Below are positions 39,212 to 48,831 of a DNA stretch of 64,000 nt, piece by piece. How positions within the stretch are numbered: the first letter of the stretch is position 1; every line of letters starts with the position of its first letter. The notes under the pieces are model-generated. The model was given only the letters and a program-made list of their open reading frames with translations. It had not been told where the DNA came from and made no database searches. A program made the position numbers and the translations under genes. The stretch is from Candidatus Bathyarchaeota archaeon A05DMB-5 (GTDB lineage: Archaea > Thermoproteota > Bathyarchaeia > Bathyarchaeales > Bathycorpusculaceae). Location: positions 55,842-119,841 of the forward strand of contig JABFQP010000005.1 in the NCBI GenBank assembly GCA_019685655.1, in the 5' to 3' direction.

Positions 39212-39919
39212 TTAAGCTTTCTTTTCAGTTTTAGGTTCAGCTTTAAAGGTCTCTGTGAATTTGATGGTGGTTATTTTTGGGAAGAATTTCTGTATGTCCA
39301 TGGCTATGCCTCTTTTTGCCACTTGAATCCCTTCTAAATAGAAAGATTCCTCGGGCATTTCTATGCTGACTGCTTTTTCCTTAACCGTGAATTTAAATTT
39401 GGCTTGTTCCACGCCGGGTATTCGGCGATGAATAAGCGCGGCTATTTTCTCTTCTGTTGTCTCAAGTTTCTTTTTGACAGAAACTTCGTATACGAGAGTT
39501 TTTCCTGCCAAGGGAGGGTTAAAATCTAGTAGAACTCTTCCAGCGCCTATCGCGCGTATGGTAGCCATTTTTCCGTCGTATTCGATGCGCATCCCAAGGC
39601 TGGGAGTTATTCCTTTATCAGCTAAATGCTTCAAAGATATTCTTTTGACTTTCTCGGAATCTCTAGCTCCGAAAGCCTTTTCCGGTGGAATTTCCACGGT
39701 TGTGGGTTTGTTGATTTCCATTGTTGCTAGGCTTTCGTCCAAGGCTTTGAGAACCCAACTTTCGCCGATTACGACTAATTTTGGTTCGTAGATTTCACCT
39801 TCTTTGTATAGGCGTTCTTTTTTGGCAGTTTCTTCGATGGTTGTGTCGAAAACTTCACCTGTTTCCTTAACTTTAGCTGTGAAGTCTATCAGTATGAAGT
39901 CTCCTTTCTGCAGAGCCAT
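39212..39919 (-). CDS. FKBP-type peptidyl-prolyl isomerase, archaeal long form
   Basis: The protein starts KGDFILIDFTAKVKETGEVFDTT and has an IF (insert-in-flap) region followed by FNPPLAGKTLVYEV, as in SlyD-like FKBPs, plus a further C-terminal domain of about 80 residues. It catalyses prolyl isomerisation and acts as a chaperone. The 235-residue length matches the archaeal long FKBP type. It is transcribed opposite to the epimerase. Confidence 0.93.
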   Translation of the reverse strand: MALQKGDFILIDFTAKVKETGEVFDTTIEETAKKERLYKEGEIYEPKLVVIGESWVLKALDESLATMEINKPTTVEIPPEKAFGARDSEKVKRISLKHLADKGITPSLGMRIEYDGKMATIRAIGAGRVLLDFNPPLAGKTLVYEVSVKKKLETTEEKIAALIHRRIPGVEQAKFKFTVKEKAVSIEMPEESFYLEGIQVAKRGIAMDIQKFFPKITTIKFTETFKAEPKTEKKA

Positions 39920-40083
39920 AACATTTCATCCTCTAAAGTAATGCCAATGTAAGTTTCTAACGTCAATAAAAACTTTCGCTAACAAAATCTTTCTCTTTTA
40001 TTTTTCAAGTGTAAAATCAGATAAACTTAAGTTTAGATTTTGGTCTACTGTTCCATATTTAATATATAGGAAGTTTAAGGTTG

Positions 40084-40854
40084 ATGGCTTTCGACATCTT
40101 TGCTGAATACCCATATTTGATTACTGTAATATGGGTAATCATTATAGCCGCTGCTGCAACAGTTTTAGAACGCGTAATAACAAGATGGTTGAGGCAGGTC
40201 ATAAAGCGGACTGAAATGCCTCCCGAAGTTGGAAATGGACTAGTCTTAACTGGTCGACTCATAATACTTATCGGAGCAACTGTGGCGCTTCTGCATGTTG
40301 GAGGAATTCCGGCAGATGTAATAGTCAGTTTTTCAGCTTTGAGTGGCGCTGCAGTTGGTTTTGCTTCTACACGCACAATTGGAAACCTAATAGCTGGTTT
40401 GTTTATCCTAGTTACCAGACCATTCCGCGTGGGTGATTATGTTCGCATAGACGGTGTTGAAGGCATAGTGCAAGAAATAACGTTAAACTACGCAAAAATT
40501 CTGACGCCAACAAATGCTGTGGCTTCTATAAGCACTCTACGCATCTTGGATAAAGATATTATAAATTTCCGCTTTAAGGAGGAATCAAAGTTATTTTGTT
40601 ACGGATTTGAGTTAACTTTTGATCATAGTTTGCCTACAGAAAAACTTGAAAAAATCTTAGATGCGGTTATTGAGCGTTATGTGGAAAGGTTACCTAGAAA
40701 GCCAGAATATCAATCGACGAAGTTAACGAGTTTTGCTAGACATTATATGTTTTACATTTACGTTGAAGACCCCAAAGATATTTTCAGGCTCTATCCACAA
40801 CTTGTTAAAGAAATAACGCGGGCATGGGATAAAGCTAGAACCCAAAATCCATAG
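40084..40854 (+). CDS. Small MscS-family mechanosensitive channel
   Basis: Three N-terminal membrane helices are followed by the pore-lining/beta domain signature GAAVGFASTRTIGNLIAGLFI and RPFRVGDYVRIDGVEGIVQEI, typical of MscS. The C-terminal alpha/beta domain is short. It releases solutes under osmotic downshock. ATG 40084 is preferred to a TTG at 40081. Confidence 0.92.
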   Translation: MAFDIFAEYPYLITVIWVIIIAAAATVLERVITRWLRQVIKRTEMPPEVGNGLVLTGRLIILIGATVALLHVGGIPADVIVSFSALSGAAVGFASTRTIGNLIAGLFILVTRPFRVGDYVRIDGVEGIVQEITLNYAKILTPTNAVASISTLRILDKDIINFRFKEESKLFCYGFELTFDHSLPTEKLEKILDAVIERYVERLPRKPEYQSTKLTSFARHYMFYIYVEDPKDIFRLYPQLVKEITRAWDKARTQNP

Positions 40855-40924
40855 AAACCCAGTTTCATCTTCTAATCTTATATACTTCAATTTTTTAAGA
40901 GTAAAGAGAAAAGGATTGATGTAA

Positions 40925-41221
40925 ATGTTATTAAAAGCACAGGAAGCCGTGAAGAAAATTTCCTATGAAGCCCACAAAAAGGAGATTTTTACGTCTAGTT
41001 TCTTCATAACTCTTCTGGCTGAACAGGTAGGTCAAGTTGCAGAGAAATACATTACTGAAGGACGATTTGGAAAAGATATTGAAGTGGATATAGCAGACGT
41101 GATCGTTGTAAGCTTAGCTTATCTAAACTGGCTTGAAAAAGACGCGACAGAAGCATTTGGAAAATCCTTGGAAAAGCATGAAAAAGCAATAAAACGTTTT
41201 ATCACGCAACAAAGAAAGTAA
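40925..41221 (+). CDS. MazG-like all-alpha NTP pyrophosphatase superfamily protein
   Basis: The 98-residue helical protein has LAEQVGQVAEKY in the place of the MazG LxEExGELxE motif and EVDIADVIVVSLAYLNWL for the second metal motif. Family enzymes hydrolyse dNTPs. Here the second and third acidic positions are Gln (Gln34 and Gln37), while Glu33, Glu40, Asp55 and Asp58 remain. It may be a weak or noncatalytic member. It sits between mscS and an MFS gene. Confidence 0.65.
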   Translation: MLLKAQEAVKKISYEAHKKEIFTSSFFITLLAEQVGQVAEKYITEGRFGKDIEVDIADVIVVSLAYLNWLEKDATEAFGKSLEKHEKAIKRFITQQRK

Positions 41222-41254
41222 AGGCTCTACCAAAAGTATTCACTAGGCGGTAAA

Positions 41255-42463
41255 ATGCGACAAGAAACAAGTTCGAATAATAGAAAAAACGCTTACCTTG
41301 CCATTCTTCTTCTCGGAATTGTAAGTTTGCTTGGTGACGTCGTCTACGAAGGTTCCAGAGGAATTGTTCCAAGCTATCTGGAGCTTTTAGGCGCCACAGC
41401 CTTTGTTGTAGGTTTTGTGGGTGGCCTAGGAGATTTTTTAGGCTACGCCTTCAGGCTTGTTAGTGGATTTTTGGCGGATACGACTCGTGCCTATTGGTTT
41501 TTCATATTTTTAGGTTACGGCTTGATTATCTCAATTCCGTTTTTGGGTATTCCTCTCGGTTTAGAAGTAGCCATAATACTTGTTTTGCTTGAAAGGTTTG
41601 GAAAGGCTTTCAGGTCGCCTTCAAGAGATACCGTATTGTCTATTGTAAGCAAAGGTGTGGGAGCTGGCAAAGCCTTCGGTATTCATGAGTTTCTGGACCA
41701 GATAGGCGGTATGCTTGGACCAGCGATAGTGGCTACTTTGATGTTTTTAACTAGCAACAATTACAATTATACTTTGAGCCTTCTTTTCATACCTTTCCTG
41801 ATGCTTTTAGCCTTTTTGACTTATACTTACAAAAAAATAGGCTCAAAGGCAATTGACGTAGAACTCCAAGGGAAGAGTGATAAGAAAGAACGATTGACAA
41901 AGTCTTTCTATATTTACACTTTTGCTGTTCTCTTGAACACTGCTGGCTTAATATCTTACACACTTATTCTGTATAGAGCATCACAGATTTTACAGCCTAC
42001 AGGACAAACGTGGATTGTTCCATTAATCTATCTGCTTATTCAGGGTGTAGACGCCCCAATTGCGTTACTTGGAGGATATGCCTATGACAAGTTTGGTGTA
42101 AAAACCCTCGTTGTACCATTTGTTCTTTCTATGTTTCCTTCTTTGCTTACTCTAGTCAGCTTTGAATTGTCTACAATAATAGTTGCTGCAATAATATTTG
42201 GCGTAGTGCTTGGAATGCAAGAGTCAATTTATCGTGCAGCAGTTTCAGAACTCACATCAGTTTCTTCCAGAGGCACAGCATACGGCATATTTAACACGGC
42301 TTATGGTGTTGGCTTCGTCGTTAGTGGTGCAGTGTTTGGTTTGTTTGCTGATTTGAGCGCGTCCTTCATTCTTATTATTCTTTATACTCTTACGTTGCAA
42401 GTTATAGCAATAGCGTCACTGCTTCGAGTTAGTTCAGAATTTAGAGAAAAACAAAAGCGTTAA
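41255..42463 (+). CDS. Major facilitator superfamily transporter
   Basis: Twelve predicted membrane helices, with the GFLADTTRAYW loop 2-3 and GYAYDKFGVKT loop 8-9 motifs, place this 402-residue protein in the MFS. The substrate is unclear. The next gene, on the opposite strand, is an Lrp-like regulator, which could control it. Confidence 0.9.
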   Translation: MRQETSSNNRKNAYLAILLLGIVSLLGDVVYEGSRGIVPSYLELLGATAFVVGFVGGLGDFLGYAFRLVSGFLADTTRAYWFFIFLGYGLIISIPFLGIPLGLEVAIILVLLERFGKAFRSPSRDTVLSIVSKGVGAGKAFGIHEFLDQIGGMLGPAIVATLMFLTSNNYNYTLSLLFIPFLMLLAFLTYTYKKIGSKAIDVELQGKSDKKERLTKSFYIYTFAVLLNTAGLISYTLILYRASQILQPTGQTWIVPLIYLLIQGVDAPIALLGGYAYDKFGVKTLVVPFVLSMFPSLLTLVSFELSTIIVAAIIFGVVLGMQESIYRAAVSELTSVSSRGTAYGIFNTAYGVGFVVSGAVFGLFADLSASFILIILYTLTLQVIAIASLLRVSSEFREKQKR

Positions 42464-42690
42464 ATGTGCAATTGAGACTGTGTGTTGTTTCTTTGTTATA
42501 TGTCATTGGCTGAAATATCCTTGATATATTATGCGTGATTCCATTGCCTCGGAGAAGGCTTTGGTAAACAAAAACAGAAAGAACAATGATGATGAGTATT
42601 CCTCTACTAGCCCAGAGCGGTACACTATTTTCCACGCTTTGTTTGAAGCAATGAAAGAAAAAGAGAAAAAACATGGAAAAAAATAGTTTG

Positions 42691-43200
42691 TTATTTGGCT
42701 GATTCTTTTTTGTAGGCGTCAATCAAGTAGTTGAATGAGAACGGTTTCGTTTGGACGCTACCCTTCAAACTTATTATGAAAGTCTTAAAATCCTCTAAAT
42801 ACTTGCCCCAATCTCTTCTAAAAACGTGATAAAACTTGACAAAATCAGCATAATTCTTATGCACGGAGACCATAATCGCGTCTGAATCCATTCCTTGACC
42901 AGTAGATACAAACATAACACTAGGTTGTTGTTTCGCCCATTCCTTTCCTTTATCCCAAAGAGGATGAACAAGTTCTTTTGAACGAGCAAAAGTGAAAACT
43001 AAGAGATCAAAGCCTAGATAGCAAAGGTTAGGAATTATCGTATATTGGGTTATGGCTTCTTTTTCCAAAACTTTGCGTAACCTAGTTACAGTAGGTTGGG
43101 AAATGCCCAATATTTTTGCTAAGTCTCTATCGCTTCGCTTTGAGTTTTTGATGAGTTCAAAAAGAAGCTTTACGAGATTTTCTTGTTTCATAAGTAACAT
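42691..43200 (-). CDS. Lrp/AsnC-like transcriptional regulator
   Basis: The N-terminal HTH reads RSDRDLAKILGISQPTVTRL followed by RKVLEKEAITQYTIIPN, typical of Lrp/AsnC regulators. The C-terminal 110 residues look like a divergent ligand-binding domain with VMFVSTGQGMDSD. Met is at 43200, with a second Met at 43191. It diverges from nothing directly; it is tail to tail with the MFS gene across 227 nt. The effector is unknown. Confidence 0.85.
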   Translation of the reverse strand: MLLMKQENLVKLLFELIKNSKRSDRDLAKILGISQPTVTRLRKVLEKEAITQYTIIPNLCYLGFDLLVFTFARSKELVHPLWDKGKEWAKQQPSVMFVSTGQGMDSDAIMVSVHKNYADFVKFYHVFRRDWGKYLEDFKTFIISLKGSVQTKPFSFNYLIDAYKKESAK

Positions 43201-43236
43201 TAACGCTGAAAACCTTTATCAAACTTTTCATTGCAA

Positions 43237-44280
43237 TTAGCGCAAACAAACTGGTTTTAAAGTTTTTTTCACAGAGTTCACTGTCCGCTCTAAAAGCAGT
43301 TTAGCTGCCTCTTGTGTTGGCCAGCCTCCCAAGCCACAATCTGGTCCTACAAAAGTCATGCAGTCTCCATATTTGCTTCTGGCTGCAATAAATCTTCTTT
43401 TTATTGTTTCTTCATCCTCAACCAGTTGTTCTGGATGTGGTTTTGTTATGCCCCTTTCATATAGTTCGGCAATTATTGAATTTACATCTGTTCGTGAGAT
43501 GCCAATTCTTATCTGCTTGTCTGCTTTTTCAAGCATCTTTCTTGAGATTGCTTCGATGTTCCTAGGAGAAGCAGCATACTCTAAAGATATTACATCAAGA
43601 TTTTTCACTTCTAATAACTCTGGAATTCTCGAAGAGGAATGAAGGTGAATCTGTTTTGTAGCTCCTTTGAAATCGAAGGCTTTCTCCATAACATCTAAAA
43701 TTGTTTCTCTATCAGCGATTATGTCTTGAAAGCCGAAGCTTGGCTCATCGATGGATACAACTTCGGTTTTAACGTATTTTGAATCTAACAAAGAGTTTTT
43801 TGCAAACCGTCTTGTTGTCTCCGCAAACATCAGAAATACGTCCTTATACAGAGTTGCTCCAAGTTCTCTGACATATAGCTCTAAGGGTCCAGTGACGCAA
43901 ACGCGTAATAGAATTTTTTCTCCTTTTTCTTCGTAGAGTCTTTTAGCTGCTTCTTGGATAACTCTCACTTCTGGTATTATTGCGTGCTTCTCCTCAACAA
44001 TGTATGTGCCTTTGCTCATTGATTCATGTATAACATCTGCAAATTGCTTGTATATGTCATAATGCTGCGGGTAATTGGCGACATCTAATCCCGCCTCAAG
44101 TTTTTTCTTAAACGAGTCAATTACGACACGGTAAAAGTTGTTTAATAAAAAATCGTTGTTTTTTATGTCTTTTCCATCTATTATTGCCTTTCTAGCTAAG
44201 ACATACACCTTCTCAAACATTTTCCGGTCTATATTGAGTGGTAATGGAAAACTTCCAATGTCATCAACAAGGATGCCCAT
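43237..44280 (-). CDS. metE: Core cobalamin-independent methionine synthase (MetE C-terminal type)
   Basis: This 347-residue TIM-barrel protein matches archaeal core MetE, lacking the N-terminal domain of bacterial MetE. Zinc ligands are His212 or His214 in IHLHSSS and Cys315 in GPDCGLGGW; IDEPSFGF is also conserved. It transfers a methyl group to homocysteine, in archaea probably from a corrinoid protein or methyl-pterin. It is the first gene to the left of htpX and is 36 nt from the Lrp gene. Confidence 0.9.
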   Translation of the reverse strand: MGILVDDIGSFPLPLNIDRKMFEKVYVLARKAIIDGKDIKNNDFLLNNFYRVVIDSFKKKLEAGLDVANYPQHYDIYKQFADVIHESMSKGTYIVEEKHAIIPEVRVIQEAAKRLYEEKGEKILLRVCVTGPLELYVRELGATLYKDVFLMFAETTRRFAKNSLLDSKYVKTEVVSIDEPSFGFQDIIADRETILDVMEKAFDFKGATKQIHLHSSSRIPELLEVKNLDVISLEYAASPRNIEAISRKMLEKADKQIRIGISRTDVNSIIAELYERGITKPHPEQLVEDEETIKRRFIAARSKYGDCMTFVGPDCGLGGWPTQEAAKLLLERTVNSVKKTLKPVCLR

Positions 44281-44359
44281 ACAACCAATGTTAACGTACT
44301 AACCATTTAAAATTAACTTATTTCTTCAATTTTACGGGGCAAAAAATATAAGCGAGTAT

Positions 44360-45346
44360 ATGTTTCGTGAACATTATTGGGATAAAAAAATGAGCATCTG
44401 GAAACTTCGACTCTCAATCTTTGGAACCCTCGCCATAATAATTGGCTTATCCACATTAGTTTTTACTGTAGTTCTAACGCTAGCAGGCGTTTTCGACATT
44501 ATCACTTTAGGCGTCCTAGTTGTCGCCTTCAACATTCTCCAGTGGCTAATATCGCCATACATTATCGACGGACTTTATCGCACACGCGAAATACCTGAAA
44601 CCGAAAATCCAAAACTCCATGAAGTTGTCGAAAACTTGAGTAAGAAAAGCGGAATGAAAAAGCCTAAGTTAATGCTTGCACAAATCCCCATTCCAAACGC
44701 ATTTGCCTATGGTTCGCCCATAGCAGGAAACCGAGTAGCCGTCACAAGCGGATTATTAAAAACTTTAGAACCAGAAGAAGTTGAGGCGGTTATTGGGCAC
44801 GAGCTCGGGCATTTAAAGCACAGAGACGTACAGATAATGATGTTTGTTTCTCTTTTGCCAGCATTATTCTATTACATAGGCTTTTCACTTATGCTCTCGT
44901 CAAGATATGGTAAACAGAGGAATGATAGTGGCGGAGCCGCGTTAGGCTTAGGATTCATGGCTTTCTCATGGATTCTAAACATGTTCATATTATATCTAAG
45001 CCGCCTCCGCGAGTACTACGCAGATAGACACAGCGTGCAAATTGTTGATGATGGCTCGAGAAAACTTTCAGAAGGCCTAGCAAAAATAGTTCAAGCGTCG
45101 AAAAACCTCCGAAGAACCAGAAACGATACACAACACCTCAACGCATTTAAAGCTCTGTTTATCGCTGACCCAGACCGCGCAGAAACAGACGCTATGGCAA
45201 TAGCAACAATGTCAAGCTCTAGCGAACAAAAACTAGTCCAAGAAATTCTTTCACAGAAAGTAACAACAGTTGACAGAATCATCGAGATTTTCTCTACACA
45301 CCCAAACATAGTAAAGCGACTTAGGGCTTTGCAGCAATTGAGTTAG
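44360..45346 (+). CDS. htpX: HtpX membrane M48 metalloprotease
   Basis: Two N-terminal membrane helices precede IPIPNAFAYGSP and the zinc site HELGHLKHRD (His147, Glu148, His151), and a further helix pair lies before YADRHSVQIV, which supplies the third ligand. It degrades misfolded membrane proteins. The start at 44360 leaves only about 18 nt after an AT-rich TATA-like stretch, so the transcript may be leaderless; ATG 44390 is an alternative. Confidence 0.93.
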   Translation: MFREHYWDKKMSIWKLRLSIFGTLAIIIGLSTLVFTVVLTLAGVFDIITLGVLVVAFNILQWLISPYIIDGLYRTREIPETENPKLHEVVENLSKKSGMKKPKLMLAQIPIPNAFAYGSPIAGNRVAVTSGLLKTLEPEEVEAVIGHELGHLKHRDVQIMMFVSLLPALFYYIGFSLMLSSRYGKQRNDSGGAALGLGFMAFSWILNMFILYLSRLREYYADRHSVQIVDDGSRKLSEGLAKIVQASKNLRRTRNDTQHLNAFKALFIADPDRAETDAMAIATMSSSSEQKLVQEILSQKVTTVDRIIEIFSTHPNIVKRLRALQQLS

Positions 45347-45438
45347 AAACTGCACTAAGTTCCAATCCTTTTTTGCTCTAGCAAACGTTAAAGGTGATAA
45401 GCAGATAGTCTACTTAATTGCTTAAAGACGTGAGGCAT

Positions 45439-46668
45439 ATGCAGTATTCAACCATTCTTTCCGAAGTTGATAGACAAAAAGACGACATGGTTAACGCGTT
45501 AATTGAGCTTATCCGCATCCCAGCGATTGCTCCAGAAAACGGCGGAGAAGGAGAAACGGAGAAAGCTGAAAAACTAATGCAATTATTGGAAAACATGAAT
45601 TTTGACAAGATAGAACACTTCGAAGCTGAAGACAATCGTGTTCCTTCAAAAAAGAGACCAAACATCGTAGCATACTCTTACGGAAAAAACAAGTCCGAAC
45701 GCCTTTGGATAATAACGCATTTAGACGTGGTTCCACCAGGAGAAAATTCCCTTTGGACTATTACGAAACCTTTCGAGCCAACTATCCGCGAAGGACGAGT
45801 TTATGGACGTGGCAGCGAAGACAACGGACAATCTATGATTGCATCAATCTTCGCTGTTAAAGCTTTAGAAAGTCTGAAAATAAAGCCGAAAAGAACGGTT
45901 GCTTTAGCTTTTGTTGCAGATGAAGAGCAAGGAAGCAAGTACGGAATTCAGTATTTGGCGAAACAGGGAATTTTCAAAAAAGACGATTTGATTGTTGTGC
46001 CAGACGGAGGAAACGAGGACGGAAGTTTCATTGAAATAGCTGAAAAAAGCGCCTTATGGTTCAGAATACGCACCATTGGAAAGCAAACACATGCTAGCAT
46101 GCCAGACAAAGGCTTGAACGCACATCGTATCGGAATGGAATACGCGTTAGCCTTGGACAAAATGTTGCACCAAAAATATTCGCTTAAAAACCAGTATTTC
46201 AATCCGCCAGAGAGCACATTTGAGCCGACAAAGAAAGAAAAAAATGTCGACGCTGTAAACATCGTTCCAGGAGAAGACATAACCTATTTTGATTGCAGAA
46301 TTCTACCAGACTACGACCCAGAAGAAATATTAAACGAAATTAAAGAACTCGCAAAAGCGTATGAAAAGAAAACTGGAGCTACAATAAAAATTGAAGTCTT
46401 GCAGAAAAGCATTGCACCGAAACCCACAGACGCAAAAGCCAAAATAGTCACTATGCTGAAAGACGCAATAAGAAAAATCAAAAAAGTAGAACCAAAAGCG
46501 GGTGGAATCGGCGGAGGAACATGCGCCGCCTTCTTCCGAAGGATAAACATTCCTGCAGTAGTCTGGAGTACAATAGACGAAACCGCCCACCAACCAAACG
46601 AATACGCAAAAATAGAAAACATGGTTAATGACGCAAAAATTTTCGCTTTCTTAACCGTTTCAGAGTAA
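45439..46668 (+). CDS. M20-family zinc peptidase/deacylase
   Basis: The di-zinc M20 motifs are visible: THLDVVPPG, GRGSEDNGQS, FVADEEQGS and a C-terminal TAHQPNE. Members include succinyl-diaminopimelate desuccinylase, acetylornithine deacetylase and dipeptidases; the substrate is not resolved. ATG 45439 follows GTGAGG and is preferred to TTG 45418. Confidence 0.88.
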   Translation: MQYSTILSEVDRQKDDMVNALIELIRIPAIAPENGGEGETEKAEKLMQLLENMNFDKIEHFEAEDNRVPSKKRPNIVAYSYGKNKSERLWIITHLDVVPPGENSLWTITKPFEPTIREGRVYGRGSEDNGQSMIASIFAVKALESLKIKPKRTVALAFVADEEQGSKYGIQYLAKQGIFKKDDLIVVPDGGNEDGSFIEIAEKSALWFRIRTIGKQTHASMPDKGLNAHRIGMEYALALDKMLHQKYSLKNQYFNPPESTFEPTKKEKNVDAVNIVPGEDITYFDCRILPDYDPEEILNEIKELAKAYEKKTGATIKIEVLQKSIAPKPTDAKAKIVTMLKDAIRKIKKVEPKAGGIGGGTCAAFFRRINIPAVVWSTIDETAHQPNEYAKIENMVNDAKIFAFLTVSE

Positions 46669-46687
46669 ACGGATGGAAAGGTTTATA

Positions 46688-46706
46688 TGGATGGATAATC
46701 CATCCA
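46688..46706. promoter_or_regulatory. Perfect operator palindrome in the ECF-S promoter
   Basis: TGGATGGAT and ATCCATCCA arms flank a single A. The palindrome starts just after the TATA box TTTATATG (46682-46689) and ends 6 nt before ATG 46713. A protein bound here should block transcription. A further GGATGG half lies just upstream at 46671. Confidence 0.75.
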
Positions 46707-46712
46707 AGATCT

Positions 46713-47261
46713 ATGCTTAACCCACTTAAAAATTCACGTGCTACAGCTTTTTTTGGTGTTTTAACAGGGTTATGTTTAGCGGTTCAGTTGGCTCCGAGAC
46801 CGCCTAATGTTGAGTTTACTTCTCTTTTTTCGTTTGTTGTTGGCTTTTTGTTTGGTTCGTTTGTTGGAGTGTTTTTTGGGGGTTTTGTTATGTTTGTTAA
46901 TGGGTTTTTTTCGCCGTGGGGGTTTGCTGGTTTAAACATGCCTTTTCAAATGTTAGGTATGAGTGTGGTTGGTGGGGTTGGCGGTTTATACAAGAAATAT
47001 ACGCAGAAGCCAAATCCGTTTGAGACTGCGGTTCTAGGGGCGGCTTTGACTGTGTTTTATGATTTAGTAACCAATATGGGGATGGCTCTTTTCTATATAA
47101 TTATTGGAACAGACCCAACTCTGGCAATAATAACCGCACTTGGATATGGCACGCCATTTTCATTAATACATACAGCGTCGAACATAGCGGTGTTTGGTTT
47201 AGCTTTCTTCCCATTAATCAAAGCTGTAAATCAGCTGCTGGTGGTGGAAAAAATTGGTTGA
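46713..47261 (+). CDS. ECF transporter S component-like membrane protein
   Basis: The 182-residue protein has about six membrane helices and the features of an ECF S component: RPPNVEFTSLFSFVVGFLFG, SPWGFAGLNMPFQMLG and YDLVTNMGMALFY. S components bind a vitamin or metal cofactor and use a shared energising module encoded elsewhere. Its TTG-started partner overlaps its stop by 8 nt. The TATA box is only 24 nt upstream of ATG, so the mRNA is leaderless or nearly so. Pairing with a DUF4430 protein suggests cobalamin or a related corrinoid, which remains inference. Confidence 0.8.
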   Translation: MLNPLKNSRATAFFGVLTGLCLAVQLAPRPPNVEFTSLFSFVVGFLFGSFVGVFFGGFVMFVNGFFSPWGFAGLNMPFQMLGMSVVGGVGGLYKKYTQKPNPFETAVLGAALTVFYDLVTNMGMALFYIIIGTDPTLAIITALGYGTPFSLIHTASNIAVFGLAFFPLIKAVNQLLVVEKIG

Positions 47262-48045
47262 AAAAAGAACAATCGTGTTCATAACATTAGCAATTATTGT
47301 TTGGGCATCGATAACCTCGGGATTTGCAGCCTATTACTATCTCGAACAAGTGAAGTATCGAGAACAACTTAATAATCAGCAACAATTGTTAGACAACATA
47401 ACAAGAAACTATGATGTATCCGTGAATAGATGGAATTTATTATCTGGAGACTACAGCGTACTATTCGGAGATTATCGATGGTTTACAGGAGACGATTACT
47501 CTTCGTTAATGAGCAGATATGAAGCACTGCTTTCTAATTTGCGAGAAAACTACACAGCAACATTAAACACATTTCCTGAACTTAATACTACATATAACAC
47601 TCTATTGGACAAGTTTCAAACGCTCAATAAGAAAGACACAGTAACAAAAGAAGAATTCGGTTCACTACTTGACGATTTCTACACTCTACTTACGTCCCTA
47701 TCAAAAAAGGAACTGGAAGTTTATGTAGGCGAATTAGGCGTGATACACATAAGCGTATGTATTGATTATGGCAACCAAACCATAGAATGGCACAATAAAA
47801 CCAGCACAGTCGCGGGCACAACATTGTTTGACTTAACCCGAAAAATTGCACACATAGAATACTCCTATTGGGCAACAATGGAACCAGGTCACATCTTTTT
47901 GAATTCAATCAACAATCATGCTGAAGGATACTGGGTATGGTACTATTGGGATGAAACAAAAAATGATTGGATTTTTGGGCCTGTTGGTTGCGATGCTTGG
48001 ATATTACAGAATGATGGCATCTATAAGTGGGTTTGTATCTCATAG
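47254..48045 (+). CDS. Membrane-anchored DUF4430 (transcobalamin-like) protein
   Basis: A short cytosolic end and one membrane helix (IVFITLAIIVWASITSGF) precede a helical stalk and a C-terminal DUF4430 domain: VIHISVCIDYGNQTIEWHN, TTLFDLTRKI and a final DGIYKWVCI. DUF4430 resembles the cobalamin-binding fold of transcobalamins. It should capture ligand outside the cell for the S component it overlaps. The start is TTG 47254, with GGTGG upstream. Confidence 0.8.
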   Translation: MVEKRTIVFITLAIIVWASITSGFAAYYYLEQVKYREQLNNQQQLLDNITRNYDVSVNRWNLLSGDYSVLFGDYRWFTGDDYSSLMSRYEALLSNLRENYTATLNTFPELNTTYNTLLDKFQTLNKKDTVTKEEFGSLLDDFYTLLTSLSKKELEVYVGELGVIHISVCIDYGNQTIEWHNKTSTVAGTTLFDLTRKIAHIEYSYWATMEPGHIFLNSINNHAEGYWVWYYWDETKNDWIFGPVGCDAWILQNDGIYKWVCIS

Positions 48046-48135
48046 TAATTTAGGCTAAAAGAGCAAAAGGATTTTAATTTGAAAAATCAGAACATAGCAT
48101 CACCAAAAAAGAACCATTGCTAAGGTTGGGTTGTC

Positions 48136-48831
48136 TTGACCAAAACTGCACAAATATTCAAGAAAGTCTACGAAGAGAAACGAAAAAACCTGCTTGAGAA
48201 TGAAGCTAAAACTGTATGCCTAGAGTATGGGATTCCTGTTACAAAATTTGAATTGGCAAAGAATGAGGCGGAAGCTGTTAAGTTTGCAGAGAAAATAGGT
48301 TATCCTGTAGTTTTAAAGATTGTCTCGCCAGATGTTCTTCATAAATCTGATGTCGGCGGAGTAATTGTCAACCTAAAAGATGCAAAAGAAGTTCGAAACG
48401 CTTACAACCAAATCCTACAAAACGTCAAAAAGCACAGGGCAAAAGCAAAAATTACGGGCATACTCGTGCAGGAAATGGCTCCACCCTCAACAGAAATAAT
48501 AGTCGGTGCAATCAAAGACCCCCAGTTTGGTCCGTCAATAATGTTCGGGCTGGGCGGAATTTTTGTAGAAGTTTTAAAAGATGTGACTTTTCGTGTTGCG
48601 CCTATAACTGAAGAGGAAGCTCGAGAAATGATTATGGAAGTTAAGGCGTATCCGCTGTTAAAAGGGTATAGAAATCAGCCTCCAGCAGACATTGACGCAA
48701 TAGTTAAAATTTTGCTGAATACGTCAAAACTTGTAATGGAACATCAAGAAATAAAAGAGTTGGACCTAAACCCAATAATGGTTTACGAAAAGGGAGCAAA
48801 AACAGTAGACGCAAGAATAATCCTCGAATAA
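48136..48831 (+). CDS. acdB: ADP-forming acetate-CoA ligase beta subunit
   Basis: The 231-residue ATP-grasp protein has VVLKIVSPDVLHKSDVGGV (phosphohistidine-accepting region), VQEMAPPSTEIIVGAIKDP and a terminal LDLNPIMVYEKG. It converts acyl-CoA, ADP and phosphate to acid, CoA and ATP with an alpha subunit, which is not adjacent. The start is TTG 48136. In archaea it supports fermentative ATP production from acetyl-CoA or branched acyl-CoA. Confidence 0.9.
   Translation: MTKTAQIFKKVYEEKRKNLLENEAKTVCLEYGIPVTKFELAKNEAEAVKFAEKIGYPVVLKIVSPDVLHKSDVGGVIVNLKDAKEVRNAYNQILQNVKKHRAKAKITGILVQEMAPPSTEIIVGAIKDPQFGPSIMFGLGGIFVEVLKDVTFRVAPITEEEAREMIMEVKAYPLLKGYRNQPPADIDAIVKILLNTSKLVMEHQEIKELDLNPIMVYEKGAKTVDARIILE

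Noticed and set aside
42531..42701. A 56-codon plus-strand frame between the MFS and Lrp genes
   Set aside because: It overlaps the end of the Lrp gene, has no recognisable motif and no strong ribosome-binding site, so I do not call it.
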